From the NCBI GenBank assembly GCA_002338655.1, contig DDIU01000022.1, forward strand, positions 149,083-213,082: 64,000 nucleotides of DNA, read 5' to 3'. Each line of letters begins with the position of its first letter. Position 1 is the first letter of the stretch. This document shows, piece after piece, positions 36,465 to 45,312 of the stretch. Made by a program: the position numbers and the translations under genes. The stretch comes from Flammeovirgaceae bacterium UBA1842 (GTDB taxonomy: Bacteria; Bacteroidota; Bacteroidia; Cytophagales; Cyclobacteriaceae). The notes beneath the pieces are model-generated. The model searched no databases. It worked only from the letters and a program-made list of their open reading frames with translations, and was not told the DNA's origin.

Positions 36465-37335
36465 TCCAATATTTAGCATAATTCTACCAACGTTCAACCG
36501 TGAAAACTTTATAAAACGAGCAATTGATTCTGTACTAGCACAAGTGTTTACGGATTTTGAGTTGATAATTATAGATGACGGTAGTACTGATAATACTGAT
36601 AAAGTTGTTTGTGAATATGATGATCCAAGAGTAAAGTATTTTTACAAGCAAAATGAGGAAAGAAATATTGCTCGAAATTTTGGTATTACAATAGCTAAAG
36701 GGCAGTATATTTGTTTTTTAGATTCAGATGACTATTTACTTCCAAATCATTTAGAAGTCGCTAGAATTCTATGTAGAGATGTGAGTTCTTGGGGATATAT
36801 TGGTAATCTGACTTGGTCCTATGAAGTTGGTAATAATGTAGATGCGATTCGTAAAAATTTGATTAAGGAGAATCCTTTTGCAATAAACGGAGTTATAATC
36901 TCACGAGAGTTGCTAACAGATATTAGGTTTATTGAGTCTAGAAACTTACTCGTGAGTGAGGATCACTATTTATGGCTTCTTTTGGCTGCAAGATATCCTA
37001 TGCAATATTCATCTGCGGTAACATATTTTGTGGATAATCATGTTGATAGAAGCTTAAGAAATATTGATAAAGAAAAGCTTGTTGAGGGTATAAACTTACT
37101 AATTGAGAACCTATCTAAGGATTTTTATTTCATGGATTTTTATAAAAATGATGCTCAACTTTATTTCGCATGTAAATTCACATTTTTGGCACTTATTGCG
37201 AATCAAAATCATGATTGGCATTTGGCACTAAAATCATTAACAATGGCATTGAAAAAGGATTTCAGAGTTCTACAAACAAAAAGGTTTTGGGCTTCATTAA
37301 AAAACTTGACTTTAGGGTGGTTAAAATTTAAATGA
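36454..37335 (+). CDS. GT2 family glycosyltransferase
   Basis: A 293-residue GT-A enzyme starting at MKVDPIFSIILPTFNRENF; an ATG 27 bases upstream lies within the preceding gene and is less likely. The nucleotide-binding region IIDDGSTDNT, the metal-binding CFLDSDDYLLPNHLE (DSD) and the later SEDHYLWLLLA segment (ED motif) are all present, so the enzyme looks active. It adds one sugar of the repeat unit. The next gene overlaps its stop by four bases. Confidence 0.92.
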   Translation: MKVDPIFSIILPTFNRENFIKRAIDSVLAQVFTDFELIIIDDGSTDNTDKVVCEYDDPRVKYFYKQNEERNIARNFGITIAKGQYICFLDSDDYLLPNHLEVARILCRDVSSWGYIGNLTWSYEVGNNVDAIRKNLIKENPFAINGVIISRELLTDIRFIESRNLLVSEDHYLWLLLAARYPMQYSSAVTYFVDNHVDRSLRNIDKEKLVEGINLLIENLSKDFYFMDFYKNDAQLYFACKFTFLALIANQNHDWHLALKSLTMALKKDFRVLQTKRFWASLKNLTLGWLKFK

Positions 37336-38579
37336 GCAAAAGATTAAATATTCTAATAATTATACCTGAACTCGGACAGGGTGGTGCTGAAAGAGCAGTA
37401 TCAAAATTAAGTTTATTGCTCGAGCCCTACCATGATATTTATTTTTTGCAATTTAATAATAGAGCTAATGTCTATTATCCTATGGCTGGCGAGCTGCTAT
37501 ATCTCAATGTTTTGCCTTCCAACAATCTTTTTTTTAAAGTTGTTAACGTATTTAATAGAATTATTAAGACACGTAAAATAAAGATTAGATATAAAATTGA
37601 TGTCTCAATTAGTTTTTTAGAAGGAGCGAATTACATTAATGTTTTGTCAAAAAAAAATGAAAAAGTAATCATAAGTGCCCGAGGTTCTATTTCTCAGGAT
37701 ATTGAGATATCAAAATTCTTTGGATGGTGCAGAAAAAAAGTTCTAATACCAACTTTATATAAAAAGGCTGATAAGATAGTTGCACTAAGTGAAGGACTAA
37801 AATTCGAATTAATTGAACAATTTGGTCTGTCACAAGATCAAGTTGAGGTCATTTATAATTCTTATGACATTAAATATATTCAAAAAAGATTAAAGGAGTC
37901 TATATCGAGCTATCCAAGTAGTATTTTTACAAAATTGACTATTGTAACCTCTGGACGTTTACATCCACAAAAATCCCATGACCAATTAATTAAAGTTTTT
38001 TCTGAGATAAAAAGAGTGTCAAGTTTAAACTATAAGCTAGTACTTTTTGGGGATGGTGCACTAAAGCATCGATTAATAGAGTTAGCAGAAAGTTTAGGAT
38101 TAAAAACATACAATGCATGGTCGTCCGAACAAGATTTGTGTGATGATTCAGATATTTATTTCATGGGTTATGTCAAGGATCCATTTAATTACATTTCCAA
38201 ATGTGGAGTTTTTGCTTTTCCTTCACTTTATGAAGGTTTGGGAAATTCATTGGTTGAAGCTTTGGCTTGTGAAATTCCAATAGTAGCATCGGACTGTCAT
38301 AGTGGACCTAGAGAAGTCCTTGCTCCCTCATCATTTCAAAATTTCAATTTAGAAAAGGCAGAGTATGCTAGATATGGTGTTTTAATGCCTCAAATTAAAG
38401 ATGAAAAAACCATCAAAGAATGGAGAGTTACTTTATGCAATATTATGGAAAATGAAAGCATAATAAATAGATATAGAGAGATTGGAAAGGAAAGGATAAT
38501 GGACTTTAATAATTCTGAAATTGCCACAAAGTGGTTAGACGTAATTAACCTTATTCAACATACGAGTATAGATTATTAG
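37332..38579 (+). CDS. GT4 family glycosyltransferase
   Basis: A 415-residue GT-B enzyme. The acceptor-side glycine-rich loop IIPELGQGGAERAVSKL is at residues 9-25, and the donor-binding EX7E motif is in FPSLYEGLGNSLVEALACEIPIV. The domain arrangement resembles PglH/PglJ-type transferases. It starts within the GT2 stop codon, so expression is coupled. Confidence 0.92.
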   Translation: MSKRLNILIIIPELGQGGAERAVSKLSLLLEPYHDIYFLQFNNRANVYYPMAGELLYLNVLPSNNLFFKVVNVFNRIIKTRKIKIRYKIDVSISFLEGANYINVLSKKNEKVIISARGSISQDIEISKFFGWCRKKVLIPTLYKKADKIVALSEGLKFELIEQFGLSQDQVEVIYNSYDIKYIQKRLKESISSYPSSIFTKLTIVTSGRLHPQKSHDQLIKVFSEIKRVSSLNYKLVLFGDGALKHRLIELAESLGLKTYNAWSSEQDLCDDSDIYFMGYVKDPFNYISKCGVFAFPSLYEGLGNSLVEALACEIPIVASDCHSGPREVLAPSSFQNFNLEKAEYARYGVLMPQIKDEKTIKEWRVTLCNIMENESIINRYREIGKERIMDFNNSEIATKWLDVINLIQHTSIDY

Positions 38580-38586
38580 AATCATT

Positions 38587-39561
38587 ATGAAATTATTCGC
38601 AAAATATATAATAAAGAAAATCGGCTACCTTGCAGTGATTCTTGATGTCATCATTTTGCCATTTACGATAGCATCAGCCTTATGGTTTAGATTTATTAAG
38701 TTTATTGGTCTAAAGAAATTTATAATTTCTGAGCAGGTGTTCTATTCAATAGGTGTTTTTCCAATAGTAAAACACTATTATGAACCACAATTTGATTTAA
38801 GAAAATATAAGCAAAATTATCGACAGCTCCCTGCAATCGATTTTAATGATAAGGGGCAATTAGATGAGATTCAATCTTTTTCTTATCAAGATGAACTTTT
38901 GGAAATACCCCTCGAAAAAGTTCCTCATCCTAAATATTACTATAACAATGGCTCTTTTCCTTCTGGTGATGCTGAGTGTTACTACTCATTAATCAGGATG
39001 TATAAACCGTCAAAAATAATTGAAATTGGTAGCGGGTACTCCACGCTTATTGCACATGAAGCAATTATGAAGAATAAACAAGAAAGCCCAATGTGTTTAA
39101 CAGAACTTATATGTGTTGAACCTTATGAAATGCCTTGGCTGAAAGATATGGATGTTGAACTAATAAGAAGTAAGGTAGAGGATCTCGAATTAACATTTTT
39201 TGAACGACTTCAAAAAGGAGATATTTTATTTATAGACTCTTCACATATTATAAGACCAGAGGGAGATGTATTGTATGAAATATTACAAATTTTACCTAAA
39301 CTAAATAGTGGTGTATTAGTTCATTTTCATGATATATTCACACCATTTAATTATCCTGACATCTGGCTGAAGAAGGAGTTTCGCCTTTGGAATGAACAGT
39401 ATTTATTAGAAGCTTTTTTATCCTATAATAAATCATTTGAAGTTATGCTTTCTTTATCCTATTTGACCCATCATTATAGCGAAAAAGTTCATAGTGCATT
39501 TCCTATACTAGGCCAAAACCCCACCAGATTACCTGGATCATTCTGGTTAAAGAAGTTATGA
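38587..39561 (+). CDS. SAM-dependent methyltransferase (Methyltransf_24-like)
   Basis: A 324-residue protein. Two N-terminal hydrophobic stretches (about residues 15-45) suggest a membrane anchor. The SAM motif is IIEIGSGYSTLIAHEA, and the later conserved strand reads ILFIDSSHIIRPEGDVL with VLVHFHDIFTPFNYPD. This pattern belongs to a methyltransferase family found in polysaccharide loci. It lies seven bases after the GT4 gene and overlaps the next gene by four bases. Confidence 0.82.
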   Translation: MKLFAKYIIKKIGYLAVILDVIILPFTIASALWFRFIKFIGLKKFIISEQVFYSIGVFPIVKHYYEPQFDLRKYKQNYRQLPAIDFNDKGQLDEIQSFSYQDELLEIPLEKVPHPKYYYNNGSFPSGDAECYYSLIRMYKPSKIIEIGSGYSTLIAHEAIMKNKQESPMCLTELICVEPYEMPWLKDMDVELIRSKVEDLELTFFERLQKGDILFIDSSHIIRPEGDVLYEILQILPKLNSGVLVHFHDIFTPFNYPDIWLKKEFRLWNEQYLLEAFLSYNKSFEVMLSLSYLTHHYSEKVHSAFPILGQNPTRLPGSFWLKKL

Positions 39562-40661
39562 AAAAAAGTATATTGAAAGTACTAGTTATTGATAATTCTC
39601 CAACTTACACAGGAGCCGTAAAATCCATACTTTCAGTCACTGATTATTTATCATCCGATGTTGAGTTAATTTTGATACTACCTTCTCAATCACTAGTAAA
39701 AGAACTTCGCAATAAGGGATATAATGTATATCGAATACCATTTCTTGAAATAGATAAGAGCTGGCGGTTATTAGTATATTTTCCTATTTTGATTATAAAT
39801 ACTATTCAAACATTACGTATTATTCAAAAAGAAAACATCAAAATTCTCCATGTGAATGACCTTTATAATATGGTAGGTGTGTTAATAAAACTGTTCAGAC
39901 CGAAGATAAAATTGGTACAGCATATTCGCCTGCTACCTAACTCTTATGTGGGCTTTCTTTTTGGAATTTGGAGTAAGCTTATTTTAAGGTTTGCGGATAG
40001 TATAATTTGCGTATCAAAAGCAGTATTTACTACAGTGCCTCATTCATCAAAAAAAACAATTATATACGATGCACTTGTAATTCCGGAACAATTAGGTTTG
40101 ACAAAGGTTAAACCATTTACATTTCTCTATGTTGGCAATTATGTTAAAGGTAAAGGTCATAATTACGCAATTCAAGCTTTTAGGAGAGCAAAGAAGGAAT
40201 TAGTTGATTGTAGATTAATTTTTGTTGGAGGTGATATGGGCAGAAAAAAAAATAGAGAGTACAAAGAAAATCTTATCCAAAAAGTAAGAGAATCTTATCT
40301 TGTGGATAAAATTGAGTTTAAAGGGTTTTGCGAAGACTTAAATCATTTATACCAGTCTGCTCATGCAACATTAAATTTTTCAGAATCGGAGTCATTTTCA
40401 ATGGTGTGTTTGGAGAGTCTGTTAAACGGTACACCTGTAATTGCCACAAAATGTGGTGGCCCCGATGAAATAATAGATCATGAGATAGATGGATTTTTAG
40501 TAACTAATAGAAATGTAATAGAAATGTCGAAAGCAATGGTGACCATATTCAAAGATGTCGAATTAAGGAATAGAATGAGTAATAATACTTTCCAAGTTGT
40601 CAATAAATTCAATATTGAGAAATCAGCTTTAGATTTATTGAACATCTATCAATCTTTATGA
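39558..40661 (+). CDS. GT4 family glycosyltransferase
   Basis: A 367-residue GT-B enzyme. The N-terminal domain reads LVIDNSPTYTGAVKSIL, and the C-terminal domain has FLYVGNYVKGKGHNYAIQAF and the EX7E donor motif ESESFSMVCLESLLNGTPVI. It is embedded in the operon, overlapping the genes on both sides by four bases. The sugar donor is unknown. Confidence 0.92.
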   Translation: MKKSILKVLVIDNSPTYTGAVKSILSVTDYLSSDVELILILPSQSLVKELRNKGYNVYRIPFLEIDKSWRLLVYFPILIINTIQTLRIIQKENIKILHVNDLYNMVGVLIKLFRPKIKLVQHIRLLPNSYVGFLFGIWSKLILRFADSIICVSKAVFTTVPHSSKKTIIYDALVIPEQLGLTKVKPFTFLYVGNYVKGKGHNYAIQAFRRAKKELVDCRLIFVGGDMGRKKNREYKENLIQKVRESYLVDKIEFKGFCEDLNHLYQSAHATLNFSESESFSMVCLESLLNGTPVIATKCGGPDEIIDHEIDGFLVTNRNVIEMSKAMVTIFKDVELRNRMSNNTFQVVNKFNIEKSALDLLNIYQSL

Positions 40662-43600
40662 TAAACCAACTAATATGCACAATTTATTTACTTGTTGTTA
40701 CGACATCAATATCTGCACAATGTACAGATGCTAATTTTGAAGTTAACGAATCGGTCTGCACCAATCAAAACCTTACTATTAATAATACTTCTTTTCAAGG
40801 CGTAAAATATAGCTGGGATTTTTGTGGAGGAGACTTATTTGAAACCCCTGCCGTAGACCCAATCTTATCTAACAACGTTATATTTAGAAATAGAACTTTG
40901 AAAATTAAATTTGATGGAAGTAATTGGTATGGATTTACAATAGATAATTTTCTTAACAAAATACTAAAATTAAATTTTGGTGAATCCCTAAGTAATACTC
41001 CTGCCATCACAGATTTAGGAAATCCGCAGAATTTATTGAATAGCGCATTGGGTATGGAAATAATTATGGAGCAAGGTGAGTGGTATGCCTTAGTTACTAA
41101 TTCCGGATCTAATCAGCTAATTAAATACTCTTTTGGGACGTCATTAGATAATACTCCAGTGGCCGAAAGTTTAGGTGATTTTTCGATATTAGATTCACCG
41201 AATGGGCTAAAATTTTTTAAAAGAGAATCTGGTAACCTTTTGTTTGTAACAAATGGAGGCACATCAGAAATTTTGGTTTTTACCCTTAATAGTATACTTG
41301 ATTCAGAAATTAATTTAGTCAATTCTTTTTTGGTGCCAGGTGCTTCAAATATTAGATCATTGGATTTGATCCGTGAATGCGATAAAACTGTTGGAATCGT
41401 TTCGTCATTCTCAAACAACAAGATTTTTTTATTGAACTTCGAAAACGGAATTATTGAAGATCCTACTTTAAACCTGATTACATTTGCAGGTACCTTATTT
41501 TTTCCTACAAGTGTATTTTTAGCTGTTGATTTAGATAATTATTTCGCAATTATTCAATCTTCAGTTGGTCCTCTATACAGATTGAACTTTGGTAAGAGTA
41601 TTTCTGATAATAGTGGGTCAGGGGGCAGCTTGGGTAATTTAATTTCTAGTAGTGATAATTCTGGAGCGGATTGGATTCATGTTGAGAGTCAGTGGTTAGG
41701 TTTTGTTATTGACTTTAATCAAAAGAGATTAGTGGAATATAATTTTCCAAATACTTGCCCTGCATCACAACCGATTTCTGACGAAAGCGAACCTTCATTA
41801 TCATACTCTCAAACAGGTGATTATTATATCACATTAAAGTCAACGGATGCATTGGGAAATACTAGTTATCATGTTGATACTGTCACCGTCACCTCAGACA
41901 TAGCACCCCCTATTACCTTCACCACCCAAAATGTCTGCCAATCAGCACCAATCCAATTCACCTCTGAATCCTCTTCAGGGGGACTTACTTATGCTTGGAA
42001 CTTTGGCGATACCAACACATCCACTGATCCCAACCCATCACACACTTATGCCACTGCTGGTGATTATGAAGTTACGCTGGAGGTTCAGGATGGGACGTGC
42101 TCCAATTTTGTAAAACAAAACATTACTGTATATGAAGAACCCGTACCGGATTTCAATATCCCTGGAGGTAATATTTGTACCAATCAGCCTTATAGTTTTA
42201 TAAACACTACCCCCGATAATTTTGATGAACTCTTGAGTTATGAATGGCAATTGGACGGTATGAGTATTGCCACCACTCGCGATCTGGACTTTGAATTTAC
42301 CTCAGGTGGTACCAAAGAGTTGAAACTCATTACTTCCATTCCTGGCTGTAGCGTTGAAATAGCTAAAAGCTTACTCAACATTAAAGAAGGAACATTGCCC
42401 CAATTCTCCTTTGATGACAACTGCATGGGACAAACCGTTCAGTTTACCAATAATTCTGTAGGTACCTTTACGGACATTGATTGGGACTTTGGCAATGGAT
42501 TTACCTCCACCCTTGAGAACCCTGCCCTTGAATTTGTCAGCGATGGTACTTATGATGTTACGCTCACACTTACCAATGCCGATGGCTGTGTTACCAATGC
42601 TACTACCCCAATTACTATTCACCCCTTGCCGAGTGTTGGCTTTAGCAACGAACTTGCATGCGAAAACCTGGGAACACAATTTACCGATCTTTCGAGTGTA
42701 ACCCTAGATAACCTTGCGGCTTGGGAATGGCAGTTTAATGATGGAACGCCTATTTCAAATGAACAAAATCCGCAACATGAATTTGGGAATTTCGGAGATT
42801 TCAACGTAAAGCTAGTGACCACCTCTACTTTTGGCTGTAAAGATTCCACTGAACAAGTAGTTAATGTGCTAGAAGCACCAGTTGCAGACTTCTCGTTAGA
42901 TAAGGTTTGCATTGACGTCCCACTTCAATTTACTGACGAGTCAACTCCTGTTAATGGAGAGAGTATAACGAATTGGTCATGGAGCCTTGGGGGCACTTTT
43001 AGCAGTGAACAAAATCCAACATTGGTACTTTCCAATGCCCTTGATTATGACATTAGCCTCACTGTAACTTCTCAAAATCTTTGTATCTCCACTAATTCCA
43101 AAACCATCACCATTCCACCTCAACCTACAGTATTATTTGATATTGAAAATGATTGTGCCAATGAAGTTGCTACCTTTTTGGATGTAACAGATATAACGGG
43201 AGATAATATAACACAGAGGGAATGGTTGTTGGATAATGAGTCTTTAGGTAATGGAACAACTCTCGATCACCAGTTTTCTGGAGCGAATGATTATAATGTT
43301 ACTTTGGAGATCGAGACCGAAAATGGATGTAGCTATAGTTCAGTACAAACAATAACGATAAACCCAGTGCCTGTAGCCGCGTTTAGCACCTCATTTACAT
43401 TTGGCGCACCTCCTTTTATCATTGATTTTACAAATAACTCACAGGGTGCTACGGCTTACAACTGGACTTTTGAGGAAAATGAATTTTCAACGGATCCCAA
43501 TCCGACCCATACATTTAATGACCAAGGCAGCTTTGATGTTCAACTTGTAGCAGTTAATGAATTTAATTGTACCGACTCAACGGTACATAGAATCGAAGTA

Positions 43601-44182
43601 CTCGATCCCTTATTGGATATCCAGCTTCTGAATTTTTCTATTGTTCCTTTGCCAGAATCTGATATGTTATCAATAACCGTCAGGAACAATGGCACTATAC
43701 GGTTAGATAGCCTAGATGTTGTGATCAATTTAGGAGGGAAACTAGACGTTCATGAAGTAATCCAATCCGGTTTAAATCCCGAAGAAACAATTACAGCACA
43801 ACTGGAATTAAAAGTTAATAACCGTAAACTGGATTACATATGTATCAGTGTAAGTTCATTCTTGACCAATACTGAAGAAGTTAACAAAGAGGATAACAAT
43901 AAATGCGTCACGTTTAATAACAACCCACTCATATTTGCACCTCCATATCCCAATCCCACCAAAGATAGAATCAATTTAGAGGTAATATCTACATCAAATA
44001 CCGAAATATCCGTTCAAATTATCAGCTCTAAAGGGACGCAGTCGGCTACATGGAAAGCACCCATCAATGAAGGGTCTAATCAACTTTCATTAGACTTAAG
44101 CAATCTACAAGGTGGGCTATATTATTTGAAGCTATCCATTGACGGCCAACTAAAAACTTATCGATTTGTGGTTAATAATTAA
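40658..44182 (+). CDS. T9SS-exported PKD-repeat protein
   Basis: An 1174-residue secreted protein. A signal peptide covers about residues 1-20 (TTSISAQ). Residues about 75-370 form a repeated beta region with spaced Trp/Phe/Asn units (for example LKFDGSNWYGFTIDN, ILKLNFGESLSNTPAI), resembling a propeller. From about residue 415 there are six or seven PKD-like domains with YAWNFGD and WTFEENEFSTDPNPTHTF motifs. The C terminus is a type A T9SS sorting domain (PYPNPTKDRINLEV ... GGLYYLKL ... YRFVVNN). Its start overlaps the preceding GT4 stop, so it is coupled to the polysaccharide operon. It is likely a surface adhesin or polymer-associated protein. Confidence 0.88.
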   Translation: MINQLICTIYLLVVTTSISAQCTDANFEVNESVCTNQNLTINNTSFQGVKYSWDFCGGDLFETPAVDPILSNNVIFRNRTLKIKFDGSNWYGFTIDNFLNKILKLNFGESLSNTPAITDLGNPQNLLNSALGMEIIMEQGEWYALVTNSGSNQLIKYSFGTSLDNTPVAESLGDFSILDSPNGLKFFKRESGNLLFVTNGGTSEILVFTLNSILDSEINLVNSFLVPGASNIRSLDLIRECDKTVGIVSSFSNNKIFLLNFENGIIEDPTLNLITFAGTLFFPTSVFLAVDLDNYFAIIQSSVGPLYRLNFGKSISDNSGSGGSLGNLISSSDNSGADWIHVESQWLGFVIDFNQKRLVEYNFPNTCPASQPISDESEPSLSYSQTGDYYITLKSTDALGNTSYHVDTVTVTSDIAPPITFTTQNVCQSAPIQFTSESSSGGLTYAWNFGDTNTSTDPNPSHTYATAGDYEVTLEVQDGTCSNFVKQNITVYEEPVPDFNIPGGNICTNQPYSFINTTPDNFDELLSYEWQLDGMSIATTRDLDFEFTSGGTKELKLITSIPGCSVEIAKSLLNIKEGTLPQFSFDDNCMGQTVQFTNNSVGTFTDIDWDFGNGFTSTLENPALEFVSDGTYDVTLTLTNADGCVTNATTPITIHPLPSVGFSNELACENLGTQFTDLSSVTLDNLAAWEWQFNDGTPISNEQNPQHEFGNFGDFNVKLVTTSTFGCKDSTEQVVNVLEAPVADFSLDKVCIDVPLQFTDESTPVNGESITNWSWSLGGTFSSEQNPTLVLSNALDYDISLTVTSQNLCISTNSKTITIPPQPTVLFDIENDCANEVATFLDVTDITGDNITQREWLLDNESLGNGTTLDHQFSGANDYNVTLEIETENGCSYSSVQTITINPVPVAAFSTSFTFGAPPFIIDFTNNSQGATAYNWTFEENEFSTDPNPTHTFNDQGSFDVQLVAVNEFNCTDSTVHRIEVLDPLLDIQLLNFSIVPLPESDMLSITVRNNGTIRLDSLDVVINLGGKLDVHEVIQSGLNPEETITAQLELKVNNRKLDYICISVSSFLTNTEEVNKEDNNKCVTFNNNPLIFAPPYPNPTKDRINLEVISTSNTEISVQIISSKGTQSATWKAPINEGSNQLSLDLSNLQGGLYYLKLSIDGQLKTYRFVVNN

Positions 44183-44267
44183 GCTCCACTTATAACAATC
44201 TATTACTATAAGAAGAAAAGATGTTAGTCATTAATAATTATCTTTACGCCAAATAAAATTTGGTTCA

Positions 44268-44744
44268 TTGATGAAAAATAAAATAAAATTAGACAAGACC
44301 GATCGTAAAATACTCGAAATACTTCAATCCAACGCGAAGATTACTAATGCCAATCTGGCCACTAAGATTGGGCTATCACCAGCACCGACATTGGAAAGGG
44401 TAAAAAAACTTGAGCTTTCTGGTGTAATAAATAGTTACCATGCTAAACTAGATATTGAAACAGTGGGTTTGGGTGTTAGTACTTTTGTAATGGTGGCTTT
44501 AAAAGGCCATAATAAATCCAACATTGAAAAATTTATCGCCAATATTGCTGATATTGAAGAGATCATTGAATGTCATCATGTGACAGGTACTGGAGATTTT
44601 ATACTTAAGGTCGTAGCAAGTGATATTGCCGCTTATCAGAAGCTAATGCTAGAGAAAGTGAGTAATATTGATGTAATAAACAATATGCAATCCATGGTGA
44701 TTTTGTCTACTTTTAAAGACAGTAAAATAATGCCAATACCCTAG
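44268..44744 (+). CDS. Lrp/AsnC family transcriptional regulator
   Basis: A 158-residue protein with an N-terminal winged helix-turn-helix (LDKTDRKILEILQSNAKI to NLATKIGLSPAPTLERVKKL) and a C-terminal ligand-binding RAM domain (ECHHVTGTGDFILKVVASD). Members respond to amino acids as octamers. A three-base gap separates it from the phosphoribosyltransferase gene, so they probably share a transcript. The regulated genes are not evident. Confidence 0.94.
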   Translation: MMKNKIKLDKTDRKILEILQSNAKITNANLATKIGLSPAPTLERVKKLELSGVINSYHAKLDIETVGLGVSTFVMVALKGHNKSNIEKFIANIADIEEIIECHHVTGTGDFILKVVASDIAAYQKLMLEKVSNIDVINNMQSMVILSTFKDSKIMPIP

Positions 44745-44747
44745 CCT

Positions 44748-45251
44748 ATGGCCGAGAAGAGCTTAATACTTACCCATCAGCAGATCAATCAAAAGATTAA
44801 AAGGATCGCCTTCGAGATTTATGAGAACAATTTTCTTGAAAAGGAAATTATTCTTGCCGGTATTCATCAACAAGGATATAGCTTCGCTAATTTGTTAAAA
44901 GATGAACTCGGTAAAATTGCCCCATTTACAATAAAACTTGTGGGCATTACATTGGATAAACAGGCACCTACGCAAAGTAGTATTACTTTAGACTGTGATG
45001 AAGGGCAACTAAAAAACAAGGCGATAATTTTAATTGATGATGTTTCAAATACTGGCAAAACTATGGCCTATAGCTTAAAGCCATTTCTCAATCTAAAAAT
45101 CAAGAAAATAGAGACTGCTGTTTTAGTGAACCGCAGCCATCCAAATTTCCCTATTTCAATTCAATATAGTGGTTATGAATTGGCTACTACCATTAAAGAT
45201 CACGTTGAGGTGCAACTATTGGGAAAAAAGAAGGCCGTGTACCTTCTATAG
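44748..45251 (+). CDS. Phosphoribosyltransferase family protein (PyrR-like)
   Basis: A 167-residue type I PRTase. The PRPP-binding loop reads AIILIDDVSNTGKTMAYSL (residues about 91-109), with two acidic residues followed by the TG-K-T turn. The overall length and the N-terminal LTHQQINQKIKRIAFEIYEN resemble PyrR-type uracil phosphoribosyltransferase regulators. The substrate base is not certain. Confidence 0.8.
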   Translation: MAEKSLILTHQQINQKIKRIAFEIYENNFLEKEIILAGIHQQGYSFANLLKDELGKIAPFTIKLVGITLDKQAPTQSSITLDCDEGQLKNKAIILIDDVSNTGKTMAYSLKPFLNLKIKKIETAVLVNRSHPNFPISIQYSGYELATTIKDHVEVQLLGKKKAVYLL

Positions 45252-45261
45252 TGAAATTAAG

Positions 45262-45292
45262 TTGTAATACTTCTGGCTTAGGATTATATTTC
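45262..45292 (+). promoter_or_regulatory. Candidate promoter of the PAS histidine kinase gene
   Basis: A TTG (45262-45264) and TATATTTC (45285-45292, seven of eight matches to TAnnTTTG) are separated by 20 bases, fitting the Bacteroidota layout. The kinase ATG follows at 45313. The match is imperfect. Confidence 0.35.
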
Positions 45293-45312
45293 ACCTGTTT
45301 TTCAATTGTAGA

